From Thermoplasmatales archaeon UBA582 (GTDB taxonomy: Archaea > Thermoplasmatota > Thermoplasmata > Thermoplasmatales > Thermoplasmataceae), in assembly GCA_002502705.1 (NCBI GenBank), contig DAQB01000134.1, forward strand, positions 21,345 to 30,361: 9,017 nt of DNA, given 5' to 3'. A program made the translations under genes and the position numbers. Position 1 is the first letter of the stretch. Each line of letters begins with the position of its first letter. Under the pieces are notes generated by a model that saw only the letters and a list, made by a program, of their open reading frames with translations, was not told the origin of the DNA and ran no database searches. Shown here one piece after another: positions 1-6,485 of the stretch.

Positions 1-273
1 ATCCATCTTCGCCTCATATAATCCATTAAGAAGGTGAATAGAACCAGGTCCTGAGGTACCCATGCAAGCAACAGGCCTGCCAGTAACTTTCGCTTCAAAC
101 GCCGCTTCCATAGCAGATCCCTCTTCATGTCTTCCCTGGACGTAATGGATATTCTTGTTTCTCCTGATTGCATCAACCAGCGGATCTATTGAGTCGCCGG
201 GAATTCCGTAGATCCTTTCAACACCACTTGCAACTAGCGTTTCTATTATAACATCTGCTACAGTACTTCCCAT
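1..273 (-). CDS. Pyruvate oxidase-like ThDP-dependent enzyme, N-terminal fragment
   Basis: Partial gene: 91 codons are visible from the ATG at 273, and the frame runs off the left edge without a stop. The translation begins MGSTVADVIIETLVASGVER and has the ThDP-enzyme Pyr-domain pattern. It shows YGIPGDS (residues 22-28), RHEEG (48-52) and GTSGPGSIHLLNGLYEA (72-88). The Glu at position 50 falls where E. coli PoxB has its ThDP-activating Glu, and the GPGxxHLxNGL stretch resembles PoxB more than acetolactate synthase. Known family members bind ThDP, usually with FAD, and decarboxylate pyruvate to acetate and CO2 (oxidase) or form acetolactate. The substrate cannot be fixed from this fragment because the FAD/middle and PP domains are outside the window. 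The ATG at 293-291 is out of frame, so 273 is the start; no Shine-Dalgarno is visible and an AT-rich box sits about 25 nt upstream. Family assignment is firm, exact reaction is not. Confidence 0.85.
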   Translation of the reverse strand, partial: MGSTVADVIIETLVASGVERIYGIPGDSIDPLVDAIRRNKNIHYVQGRHEEGSAMEAAFEAKVTGRPVACMGTSGPGSIHLLNGLYEAKMD

Positions 274-290
274 AAACGAAAATCCCACAT

Positions 291-303
291 GGTTAAAAAA
301 TAT
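291..303 (-). promoter_or_regulatory. Putative TATA box for the ThDP enzyme gene
   Basis: The minus strand reads ATATTTTTTAACC here, centred about 25 nt before the ATG at 273. That spacing, with no Shine-Dalgarno, fits a leaderless archaeal transcript. The box lies in the 41-bp gap after the nucleotidyltransferase stop, so the gene may have its own promoter even though it lies in line with its neighbour. Inference from spacing and composition only. Confidence 0.4.
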
Positions 304-314
304 GATTGATTTAT

Positions 315-1253
315 CTATCGAAGACTTAAAACCTCGATTTTTGTTGGATCTGCAGTTTGAATTCTAAGTTCCTCTTTGCCCTCTATTATTGAACCTTCTT
401 TGTATTTAAGCATGTCAGGAAGGATGAAACCGCTGCCTGTTGTGACCCTTACGATCGACTCCTTTCCTACCTTCAATACACAGGTTTCATCTGCCTTTAT
501 AAAGTAATCGCTGATTGATCCCCTAGGTCCGGAACTGATTGTCTTCACATATCCCCAGGTTTCGTCAACTCTGTTCCTGTATTCCTCCCTGACCGCTTCA
601 AGATCCTTTTCACTGTCAATGCCCATCCAGAAAACGTCTTCTATATATGATCCAATCAATCTCTTGGATGCAAGTGCAGGAAAGACAGTAGTTTCAAGTT
701 CCTTGTCATGATATTTTTCAAAAAAGTATTTGAAAATTTCCTTCTTGAAGATATATATGCCCGCGTTAATATATGCATTGATGTAAGGTTTTTCCCTGAA
801 TTTCACAACAGTATCCCCGAATGTTTCAATTATTCCATATGGGCTTTTCATCCTGGTCGCGAACATTATCATGCCATATTGAGACTCACGGGCGAATTTT
901 AGCATTGCCTTGAAGTTAACATCAGTTACTGTATCACCATTGCGCAAAAGGATATCCTCATCGCTTCTGTGTTCAAGGAGATTCTTGACTGAAAACAGTG
1001 TACCTAATGGTTTTTCCTCCTTGAAATAATGCAATTTCAGCTCAGGATATTTGCTGTTGAGATATTCCTCTATCTTTTCCCCAAGATGCCCGGAAAGGAG
1101 GTATATTTCATCTATCCCTATGACTTTGAAATCGTGGATCTGTCTGTCCAGAATAGTAAATCCTTCCTTTATTGAGATCATGGGTTTAGGAATCTCATTT
1201 GTTATTGGCTTCAATCTTCGGCCATATCCACCGGAGAGAATCGCTCCTATCAT
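315..1253 (-). CDS. Sugar-phosphate nucleotidyltransferase with unusual C-terminal domain
   Basis: A 312-aa cytoplasmic protein. Residues 1 to about 225 form a nucleotidyltransferase (GT-A/Rossmann) domain. It has the nucleotide-binding loop GGYGRRLKPIT (8-18), the PKP of EIPKP (20-24), the metal/nucleotide motif RNGD (104-107), the sugar-site EKP (154-156), NAGIYIF (163-169) and a closing FWMGIDSEKDL (208-218). Such enzymes join a sugar-1-phosphate to an NTP, giving an NDP-sugar and pyrophosphate, for glycan or glycolipid synthesis. The base and sugar (GDP-mannose, GDP-heptose or dTDP/UDP-glucose) cannot be told from motifs alone. Residues about 233-312 are not the left-handed beta-helix often found C-terminal; the WGYVKTI opening and beta-strand-like texture vaguely recall a cupin, without a metal-binding His set. 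The start ATG has no Shine-Dalgarno and sits about 26 nt from a TATA-like box. Role in the sequon-rich surface glycoproteins nearby is possible but unproven. Confidence 0.88.
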   Translation of the reverse strand: MIGAILSGGYGRRLKPITNEIPKPMISIKEGFTILDRQIHDFKVIGIDEIYLLSGHLGEKIEEYLNSKYPELKLHYFKEEKPLGTLFSVKNLLEHRSDEDILLRNGDTVTDVNFKAMLKFARESQYGMIMFATRMKSPYGIIETFGDTVVKFREKPYINAYINAGIYIFKKEIFKYFFEKYHDKELETTVFPALASKRLIGSYIEDVFWMGIDSEKDLEAVREEYRNRVDETWGYVKTISSGPRGSISDYFIKADETCVLKVGKESIVRVTTGSGFILPDMLKYKEGSIIEGKEELRIQTADPTKIEVLSLR

Positions 1254-1273
1254 GTATCGTTATCACTTTTGAT

Positions 1274-1283
1274 GATAAATATT
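1274..1283 (-). promoter_or_regulatory. Putative TATA box for the nucleotidyltransferase gene
   Basis: The minus strand reads AATATTTATC, centred about 26 nt upstream of the ATG at 1253. This is the spacing expected when transcription begins at or next to the start codon. It lies in the 115-bp divergent region shared with the TPR-AAA gene. Confidence 0.45.
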
Positions 1284-1298
1284 GTTTCCTGTTGATTG

Positions 1299-1314
1299 AA
1301 TAATAAATCAATAT
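1299..1314 (+). promoter_or_regulatory. Putative promoter for the TPR-AAA gene
   Basis: The stretch AATAATAAATCAATAT is the strongest AT-rich box in the right half of the divergent intergenic region. A start about 26 nt downstream would leave a leader of roughly 35-40 nt, which would contain the Shine-Dalgarno at 1360-1363. A second candidate, TTATTATTT at 1341-1349, would instead give a leaderless message starting at 1369. The sequence cannot decide between them. Confidence 0.3.
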
Positions 1315-1359
1315 GCCAAGAATGAAGGTAACAAAAAGGGTTATTATTTGGTTAATATT

Positions 1360-1363
1360 GGAG
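1360..1363 (+). promoter_or_regulatory. Shine-Dalgarno GGAG that decides the TPR-AAA start
   Basis: GGAG is followed by a 5-nt spacer and then the ATG at 1369. This favours the ATG over an in-frame TTG at 1348, which would add only seven residues (MVNIGDF) with no comparable ribosome-binding site. The upstream ATG at 1322 is out of frame. Confidence 0.5.
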
Positions 1364-1368
1364 ATTTT

Positions 1369-2721
1369 ATGCCTGATGATGCAATAGATAAAGCTAAAGA
1401 AAAGTGGAGGAGAGGCAACGATCTATTCGAGAAAGGAAAGCTGAGAGAGGCAATTGTTGCATACAAACAGGCCTTGCGTTTTTCACCGAACTACAGTAAT
1501 GCACTTTACAATCTTTCTTTGACTTATCTCACGTTGAAAGAGTACGATATTGCTTATAAACTGATTAATAAGATAAAGGGCAAGGAATTTGAGAAGGATG
1601 ATGTAAGGATAGTTTTTGCAAGGATATGCGACGGTCTTGCTTCAAAATACTGGACTGAAGCGAAGGACACTGTTTCTAAAGTAAAACCTACAAGTGAATT
1701 TTATACGGAAGCAGAAGCAGCCCTTAAGGAGATTTTAGGGAGGGAGTATAATTATAATAAAAATAAAGCTGAAAGGGATACTGAGATAGACCTTAAGATA
1801 AATGAAGGCGACACTATAATTGAGGGTCAGATCAAGAAGATTAATTCTATTTCATCAGAATTGAAAATGACGGATTTTGTTGGATATGGTAGTATACGTG
1901 GCATCTTGACAGATGAAATCATACTGCCACTGAAGAAACCGGAATTGTTTAAAAAGCATAATGTATCGACGAAATCCGGAATACTTCTCTATGGACCTCC
2001 TGGCGTCGGAAAGACCAGACTGATAAAGTCGGTTTCGGGCGAACATGGAATCAAGTTGTTTCCCCTGAGATTGAACCAGGTACTGGATATGTATACTGGG
2101 AATAGCGAAAAAAATGTTCATGCGTTGTTCGAGGAGGCAAGAAAAGATGCCCCCAGTATAATATTTATTGACGAACTTGATGCTATTGGTGTCGATAGAG
2201 CCGACATTAATGAAAGCGGAAACAGAAAGACAGTAAATCAGTTGCTGATTGAACTTGATGGTTTGGAGAGCGATAATGAACTCGTGTTCGTGGTTGGTGC
2301 GACTAACAGGCCTTTTGATATTGATCCGGCATTAAGAAGAAGCGGAAGATTTCAGACTGAGGTTTATATGAGGCCGCCTGACGAAACTGACCGGAAAGAC
2401 ATGTTCAGGTATTATCTGGATAGATTTAAGATCGGTCAAAAAGAGGAAGAACTTTCAATTCTGGCAAAAGAATCTAAATACTACAGCGGAGCTGACATTG
2501 AGAGGATTTGCAAAATTGCTGTGACCAGAAAGATTAGACAGGAAGCAGAAGGCAATGATTCTGAAATCAATATCAAAGATCTTCTATCGATTATGATTGC
2601 TGACAGAACAGGAGGCAGATCGATAAAGCTCTGGTACCAAAGGCTATCAGATGTATTCGGCACAAAATGGCACGATTACGAATACCCTGAACTTGCAGAA
2701 GATATGAGGAATTATGTATAA
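1369..2721 (+). CDS. TPR-containing Cdc48-type AAA ATPase
   Basis: A 450-aa protein when started at the ATG at 1369. Residues about 8-75 hold two TPR-like repeats; the first is clear (WRRGNDLFEKGKLREAIVAY, then a Pro-Asn end). A variable linker (about 115-165) follows, then one AAA module. The module has Walker A GPPGVGKT (209-216), an aromatic pore loop MYTG (Tyr242), Walker B IIFIDE (Asp268/Glu269), sensor-1/SRH GATNRP (310-315), arginine fingers in RRSGRF (Arg324, Arg327) and the sensor-2-like GAD (374-376). All catalytic parts are intact, so it should hydrolyse ATP as a ring and pull on protein substrates. The AAA sequence is of the Cdc48/p97/proteasome-ATPase class, but there is only one AAA domain and no Cdc48 N-domain. 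The TPRs may therefore bind substrate or partner proteins in its place. It stands alone, divergent from the nucleotidyltransferase, so the genomic context gives no client. Family is certain, cellular role unknown. Confidence 0.92.
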   Translation: MPDDAIDKAKEKWRRGNDLFEKGKLREAIVAYKQALRFSPNYSNALYNLSLTYLTLKEYDIAYKLINKIKGKEFEKDDVRIVFARICDGLASKYWTEAKDTVSKVKPTSEFYTEAEAALKEILGREYNYNKNKAERDTEIDLKINEGDTIIEGQIKKINSISSELKMTDFVGYGSIRGILTDEIILPLKKPELFKKHNVSTKSGILLYGPPGVGKTRLIKSVSGEHGIKLFPLRLNQVLDMYTGNSEKNVHALFEEARKDAPSIIFIDELDAIGVDRADINESGNRKTVNQLLIELDGLESDNELVFVVGATNRPFDIDPALRRSGRFQTEVYMRPPDETDRKDMFRYYLDRFKIGQKEEELSILAKESKYYSGADIERICKIAVTRKIRQEAEGNDSEINIKDLLSIMIADRTGGRSIKLWYQRLSDVFGTKWHDYEYPELAEDMRNYV

Positions 2722-2788
2722 TTGTAAGTTTCAGTAAAATACCAATACCATAATTTGTCAATCGGCACAGTCATTTAAGTTGCCAGAC

Positions 2789-2815
2789 TGAATCCTTAAA
2801 TACAGTGAATCCTTA
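2789..2815 (+). repeat. Tandem 10-bp direct repeat at the promoter of the secreted protein
   Basis: TGAATCCTTA occurs exactly at 2789-2798 and again at 2806-2815, a 17-bp period, ending 11 bp before the ATG at 2827. The first copy runs into the TATA-like box. The arrangement suggests a pair of regulator or TFB/TBP contact sites, but a chance duplication is possible. Confidence 0.45.
2794..2803 (+). promoter_or_regulatory. Putative TATA box for the secreted protein gene
   Basis: CCTTAAATAC is centred about 28 nt upstream of the ATG at 2827, and there is no Shine-Dalgarno between them, so a leaderless transcript is likely. A second AT-rich box, CTTATATTTA (2812-2821), is too close to the ATG to drive that start. 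Confidence 0.45.
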
Positions 2816-2826
2816 TATTTATCGCA

Positions 2827-3588
2827 ATGGAGAAAAAGAGCAAAAAGATCATGTTCATTGCCATTGTTGCAGTGGTGATTTTTGCTTTTCCAATTTCGTT
2901 TTACGAATTTCCCAATAAACCGGTACCTATCTCTGTAACCGACGGATTCGCTGCATTTAACTGGAGATATAACTTTTCAAAGAATTATGGTACAGAAACG
3001 GTTCTTCCCTCGACCAATCAAACTCAATCCACAGCGATTTTTTCATCCAGTGGTTATCCGAATTCTTCTCTTTCAATAGCTTTGTCTTCATGTGAATTTT
3101 CAGTGCAGGGTCCAATGAATATTTTCGAATCCTGGATCAACGTCTCAGGCAGTTTGACCTCCAACCTCCATCCTAAGAATCTTGTCATCAGTGAAACTGT
3201 CAAGGCATACTCTGCAGAAAAAGGCGGTTTTTTCAATTTTTCAGATCCATATGTGGCACTGAGTCGTTTCTGTCCGCCGCCACCGTTTAGAGTTTTCCAC
3301 GTTAATTTGTCAGAGCCAACAAACAACCCTGTCTACTGTATTGCCGGGACCGGTACAGTGTCCTCTGGATTCAATTTATTGAATGATTCCTTTCTGGCGA
3401 AATCAACCATATACCATTTTGACTTTTACAGGTTTGGCAAATTCAGACCTATTTTTTGGAGTGACTTTTGTTTCCTTCCTCAATCGTTGAACATCACATA
3501 TTACGTATACATAACGGCAGAACTTACCGGACTCTCGAAACCCGTTTTCGCACAGGTGGAGTTGATAATACAAAATGTTCAGGAATAA
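2827..3588 (+). CDS. Membrane-anchored extracytoplasmic protein of unknown function
   Basis: A 253-aa protein I do not recognise. A basic start (MEKKSKK) precedes one hydrophobic segment at about residues 8-27, which is an uncleaved anchor or signal peptide; there is no second membrane segment. The rest is beta-rich in character and probably lies outside the cell. It has eight N-X-S/T sequons (Asn 49, 64, 79, 105, 137, 160, 186, 222). Four cysteines (89, 149, 171, 215), one in the stretch CPPPP, could form two disulfides. No catalytic motif or known domain is visible. It appears to be monocistronic: its own TATA-like box is upstream and a 390-bp gap follows before the exporter genes. Likely a glycosylated surface protein; anything more would be a guess. 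Confidence 0.75.
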   Translation: MEKKSKKIMFIAIVAVVIFAFPISFYEFPNKPVPISVTDGFAAFNWRYNFSKNYGTETVLPSTNQTQSTAIFSSSGYPNSSLSIALSSCEFSVQGPMNIFESWINVSGSLTSNLHPKNLVISETVKAYSAEKGGFFNFSDPYVALSRFCPPPPFRVFHVNLSEPTNNPVYCIAGTGTVSSGFNLLNDSFLAKSTIYHFDFYRFGKFRPIFWSDFCFLPQSLNITYYVYITAELTGLSKPVFAQVELIIQNVQE

Positions 3589-3599
3589 TAAACCGAATA

Positions 3600-3614
3600 A
3601 GGGATGATTTCCCT
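3600..3614 (+). terminator. Weak hairpin after the secreted protein gene
   Basis: AGGGA and TCCCT can pair around a 5-nt loop, 11 nt after the stop codon. No long T-tract follows directly, and archaeal termination relies mainly on T-tracts, so this is a tentative call. Confidence 0.2.
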
Positions 3615-3789
3615 CGATGCTTATTGTCTTGTTGATAACACTATCTACCCTTGTAATAATGTACCGCCTGCTTCAATAGATTCCAACAATGTTCTTCCAT
3701 TATACGGCCAAATGTGATACAGCGGCAATTGAGTGTATAGTTGTCAACGGATGTGCCTAACATGCAAAGACGGTGGCTGTTCCGAAACG

Positions 3790-3807
3790 TGATTCATTAA
3801 TGAATCA
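3790..3807. repeat. Perfect 18-bp palindrome
   Basis: TGATTCATTAATGAATCA is an exact inverted repeat with 9-bp half-sites and no spacer. Its form is that of a binding site for a dimeric helix-turn-helix regulator. It lies about 175 bp before the likely exporter promoter, which is far for an operator, so its target is uncertain. Confidence 0.6.
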
Positions 3808-3876
3808 GTATAATCATTCTCCGGGTCATGTTTCAGCAGGATTGTCGTGAGATCATGGCTGTTTGCTGGATATTCA

Positions 3877-3916
3877 AGGAGAAAATATGTCAAAAGAAAG
3901 TTTACTGATTGCATAA
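3877..3916 (+). other. Nine-codon ORF preceded by a strong Shine-Dalgarno
   Basis: AAGGAG (3877-3882) sits 4 nt before an ATG at 3887, which opens MSKESLLIA and stops at a TAA. It may be a leader peptide, the stump of a decayed gene, or chance. Nothing in the peptide suggests an attenuation mechanism. Confidence 0.2.
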
Positions 3917-3980
3917 CCTCTCGGATTGACGAATAAATTTTCAAAATAAGAGATAAATTACAACTGTTAAAAGTCAAATT

Positions 3981-3989
3981 GATATATTA
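3981..3989 (+). promoter_or_regulatory. Putative TATA box for the ABC exporter operon
   Basis: GATATATTA would place transcription start near 4010, giving a leader of about 13 nt before the ATG at 4024. Another AT-rich box, GATAAATTA (3953-3961), is an alternative that would fit the in-frame ATG at 3997 less well. Confidence 0.35.
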
Positions 3990-4023
3990 TGTTTTTATGT
4001 GGATCAAAGACGGTCCAAGCCTA

Positions 4024-4944
4024 ATGATCACTGCAGAAAATCTTACAAAGAGATATGGGAGGAATCTATCGCCAGCTTTAAAGGATGTTAGCTTTCAGAT
4101 AGATGATGGTGAGATTGTTGGTTTTGCCGGACTGAATGGTTCGGGCAAGACCACAACATTAAGGATCATATCTGGTATTATCGTCCCGACTTCTGGTAGC
4201 GTTAAGATAGACGGAAATGACATAGTCAGGGAAAAAATTGCGGCTTCCAGTAATCTCGCAATTGTACCGGAGCTACCAAATTTTGACATTACCCAAAAGG
4301 CTATCCCACTATTACGTTACTATGCAGGCTTTTATGGAATGCAAAGAGAAGAGGCTAATCAGCGAATTGAGACGTTGTTGAAGAATTTCGGGATATGGGA
4401 ATATAGGAATAGGAAGCTGCGGACATATTCTCAGGGCATGAAGAAGCGATTCGCTATTGCTTCTGCTCTCCTTTCGGATCCAAAGAACATTTTGTTCGAC
4501 GAAACACTGAACGGTCTTGACCCTGAGGGTGTTAGAAACATCAGGAATCTCATGCTGGAACAGAAAAAGCAGGGAAAAGCAGTTTTTCTTTCCTCCCATA
4601 TTCTCTCTGAACTCCAAAACATTGCCGATCGTGTTATCATAATAAAGAAGGGATCTATAGTCAAGATTCTCGATAGATCTGATATCCCCAATCTGGGAGC
4701 AAGTTCAATCAGGATCATGGTTTCAAATCCGGATTCTAAAATTAATGAAATACTTGAGCAATATGGGACAGTGCAGCAATCTGGTTCTGAGATACAAATA
4801 ACTGATCTGAAGGTCTCAAGTGAAAAGGCTAAATTATTAAACGGGGAACTGGCGAAATCTGGATACATTGTAACGAAATATGATCTATCTGGTGAAGGTC
4901 TAGAGGAATACTTCCTTTCTTTGGTGCGTGATTCCTATGAATAA
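4024..4944 (+). CDS. ABC-2 type transporter ATP-binding protein
   Basis: A 306-aa nucleotide-binding subunit, cytoplasmic and docked on the permease encoded next. Motifs in order are Walker A GLNGSGKTT (36-44), a Q-loop region reading VPELP (81-85, Glu in place of Gln), signature YSQGM (135-139), Walker B ILFDE (156-160, catalytic Glu160), D-loop GLDP (164-167) and switch His192. The Walker B end reads FDETLNGLDP instead of the usual DEPTNGLDP. Residues about 225-306 form a C-terminal extension as in drug- and polysaccharide-type ABC-2 ATPases. I chose the ATG at 4024 because MITAENLTKRYG matches the usual family start. The in-frame TTG at 3979 and ATG at 3997 would add 15 or 9 residues with no family resemblance. 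The stop overlaps the permease start by 8 nt, so the two are translationally coupled. The substrate cannot be inferred. Confidence 0.92.
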   Translation: MITAENLTKRYGRNLSPALKDVSFQIDDGEIVGFAGLNGSGKTTTLRIISGIIVPTSGSVKIDGNDIVREKIAASSNLAIVPELPNFDITQKAIPLLRYYAGFYGMQREEANQRIETLLKNFGIWEYRNRKLRTYSQGMKKRFAIASALLSDPKNILFDETLNGLDPEGVRNIRNLMLEQKKQGKAVFLSSHILSELQNIADRVIIIKKGSIVKILDRSDIPNLGASSIRIMVSNPDSKINEILEQYGTVQQSGSEIQITDLKVSSEKAKLLNGELAKSGYIVTKYDLSGEGLEEYFLSLVRDSYE

Positions 4945-6466
4945 GAAAAAGGTGGGTTCACTTCGAAACACTTTAGCGTTTGATTTTCGTAAAACAATCA
5001 CTGGAAAGTTCAGCATAATAATGTTAGTGGCCATAATCGTGTTATCTTTATTCGCTGGGCTATTTTACGCCTCAATATCCAATATAAATTCCGGCCCGAC
5101 GGAGTCAATTAGTTCATCAGGTTACTTTGAAAATAATTCAATTCATATTGTCACTCTGGCAACAAGCCAGTATGGAAATGTTGTCTCTGGCCTGCCTATA
5201 AGTGTTGGATATAATGGTTCTTATCACAATGGTACCTCGGACCTAAATGGATATTTCAATACGACGTTTCCCGTTATTCTAAACGAGACACGACTTTCAG
5301 AATACGGTGAAAATCAGTTCATCTTTAATTATTCAAGCCCATCAGTGAATTCTGGTTTCCCTCGTTATACGACCATTTTTTACTACAATAATACAAATGC
5401 AAATATAAAAGAAATGATTTTGTCAAATTCAATGCAAATATCAAATGTTCCAGATAAGGCAAACAGCACCAGCAGGTCCATTTCTATGTTTTATGTTGGG
5501 CCGAATGGATCTAAGGCACCTTCCTTGACGATTTATGCAAAACCACTCGTTAGGCATAATTCAACTATATCGGTAAAATTTCCTCTTCTCGGTCAGAATA
5601 TATCGACTAAGGGCTTAATTGATCTTGGAACCTATTCTAATTTTACATATATCGTTGTTCCTGCGAATACGGGCTTAAACAACGGTTCAGGATATTTTCT
5701 GGTTTATTTGTTAAATCAGAATGGTACCTTATTTACGGCAACCGTCTTACAACTATATTCTGTTACAAGCGTATCCGGGGTCACAAGTGGTTTTATAGGG
5801 GTAATATCCAACCTCTTCGCTTTCCTGATTCCTTTACTAGCAATATTCTCAGCTTTCCTTTACTACGCCAAAGATAAAACCAACGGAACAATGGAATCTA
5901 TCCTTTCCAGACCTGTGACCAGGGGCAGGCTGATAACATCAAGATTCTTATCCAACGTTGTGGTATCGCTAATTGCTCTCGCCGCAGGCATCGCAGTAAT
6001 AGATATACTTAGTTCAAAATATACCGGTATACTTTTGCCTGATTATCTGTTACTTGACGTAATTTGGGAATATTTTGTCATTGCAGTGGCATTTATTGGT
6101 CTCGTTTACCTGATATCACAACTGACAAAGTCTACTGGACTGGTGCTTGGAATTTCCATAGTGTTTTATGTATTATTAGTTATTTTCTGGACGTTCATTT
6201 TCTCACTTATGCTCCCTATTGCTTTGGGTCTTGTTCCTGGTACGGTACCATACGCACATGCTTATCTGGTCATCAATTCATTGTCGCCAACTGGATACGC
6301 AAACCTGATTACCACTTACCTTGAGGGCAATGTTGTCGGCATAAGTTTCTCCAGTCTGGGAGTTTCAATTGATGAGATACTGTTAATAGGGGTATTTTGG
6401 CTCGTATTTCCATTCGCCGTTGCATTTTATCTTGCGAGGAACAGGGACTGGGTTGCATCAAACTGA
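4937..6466 (+). CDS. ABC-2 type permease with large glycosylation-rich ectodomain
   Basis: A 509-aa membrane subunit that pairs with the ATPase just upstream. Topology from hydrophobicity: TM1 at about 25-47; a large extracytoplasmic domain at about 48-285; then TM2 (286-311), TM3 (340-358), TM4 (374-396), TM5 (401-425) and TM6 (480-500). After TM2 comes the typical ABC-2 cytoplasmic stretch TMESILSRPVTRGRL (318-332), which should contact the ATPase. The ectodomain carries about 14 N-X-S/T sequons. One part (residues about 84-110: LPISV, YNGS, a small turn, GYFNTTF) resembles an Ig-like or carboxypeptidase-regulatory-like beta repeat. The ATG at 4937 was preferred over a GTG at 4928 because the GTG adds only MIP and the ATG gives the compact overlap. 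Exporter class is clear; the cargo is unknown, and the ectodomain could bind or gate a cell-surface substrate. Confidence 0.88.
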   Translation: MNKKKVGSLRNTLAFDFRKTITGKFSIIMLVAIIVLSLFAGLFYASISNINSGPTESISSSGYFENNSIHIVTLATSQYGNVVSGLPISVGYNGSYHNGTSDLNGYFNTTFPVILNETRLSEYGENQFIFNYSSPSVNSGFPRYTTIFYYNNTNANIKEMILSNSMQISNVPDKANSTSRSISMFYVGPNGSKAPSLTIYAKPLVRHNSTISVKFPLLGQNISTKGLIDLGTYSNFTYIVVPANTGLNNGSGYFLVYLLNQNGTLFTATVLQLYSVTSVSGVTSGFIGVISNLFAFLIPLLAIFSAFLYYAKDKTNGTMESILSRPVTRGRLITSRFLSNVVVSLIALAAGIAVIDILSSKYTGILLPDYLLLDVIWEYFVIAVAFIGLVYLISQLTKSTGLVLGISIVFYVLLVIFWTFIFSLMLPIALGLVPGTVPYAHAYLVINSLSPTGYANLITTYLEGNVVGISFSSLGVSIDEILLIGVFWLVFPFAVAFYLARNRDWVASN

Positions 6467-6485
6467 TAGATGTATTTTGCATTCC

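Larger units (their letters stand above)
3589..3978. other. 390-bp intergenic region without a convincing gene
   Basis: No reading frame here looks like a protein. A 77-codon minus-strand frame (3977-3744) has no recognisable motif, no ribosome-binding site and no partner gene. Contents worth noting are a weak hairpin just after the upstream stop (3600-3614), a perfect palindrome (3790-3807), a nine-codon ORF with a good Shine-Dalgarno (3877-3916), and AT-rich promoter-like sequence from about 3937 onward. The length suggests either a regulated promoter for the exporter or the remains of a lost gene. Confidence 0.5.

Noticed and set aside
1348..1368. TTG start for the TPR-AAA protein
   Set aside because: It adds seven residues with no ribosome-binding site, while the ATG at 1369 has GGAG 5 nt upstream.
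3744..3977. 77-codon minus-strand open frame in the intergenic region
   Set aside because: No motif, no ribosome-binding site, no membrane or repeat pattern, and it starts inside the exporter promoter region. Best explained as chance.
3979..4023. TTG (3979) or ATG (3997) start for the ABC ATPase
   Set aside because: The extra residues show no family resemblance and overlap the likely TATA box; MITAENLTKRYG from 4024 is the normal family start.
4431..4868. 145-codon minus-strand frame inside the ABC ATPase
   Set aside because: It lies wholly opposite a well-conserved ATPase gene, has a Ser/Phe-rich antisense composition and no recognisable domain.
6467..6485. Bidirectional terminator between the convergent permease and antiporter genes
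   Set aside because: Only 19 bp with a run of four T on the plus strand and no hairpin; too little to call a terminator.
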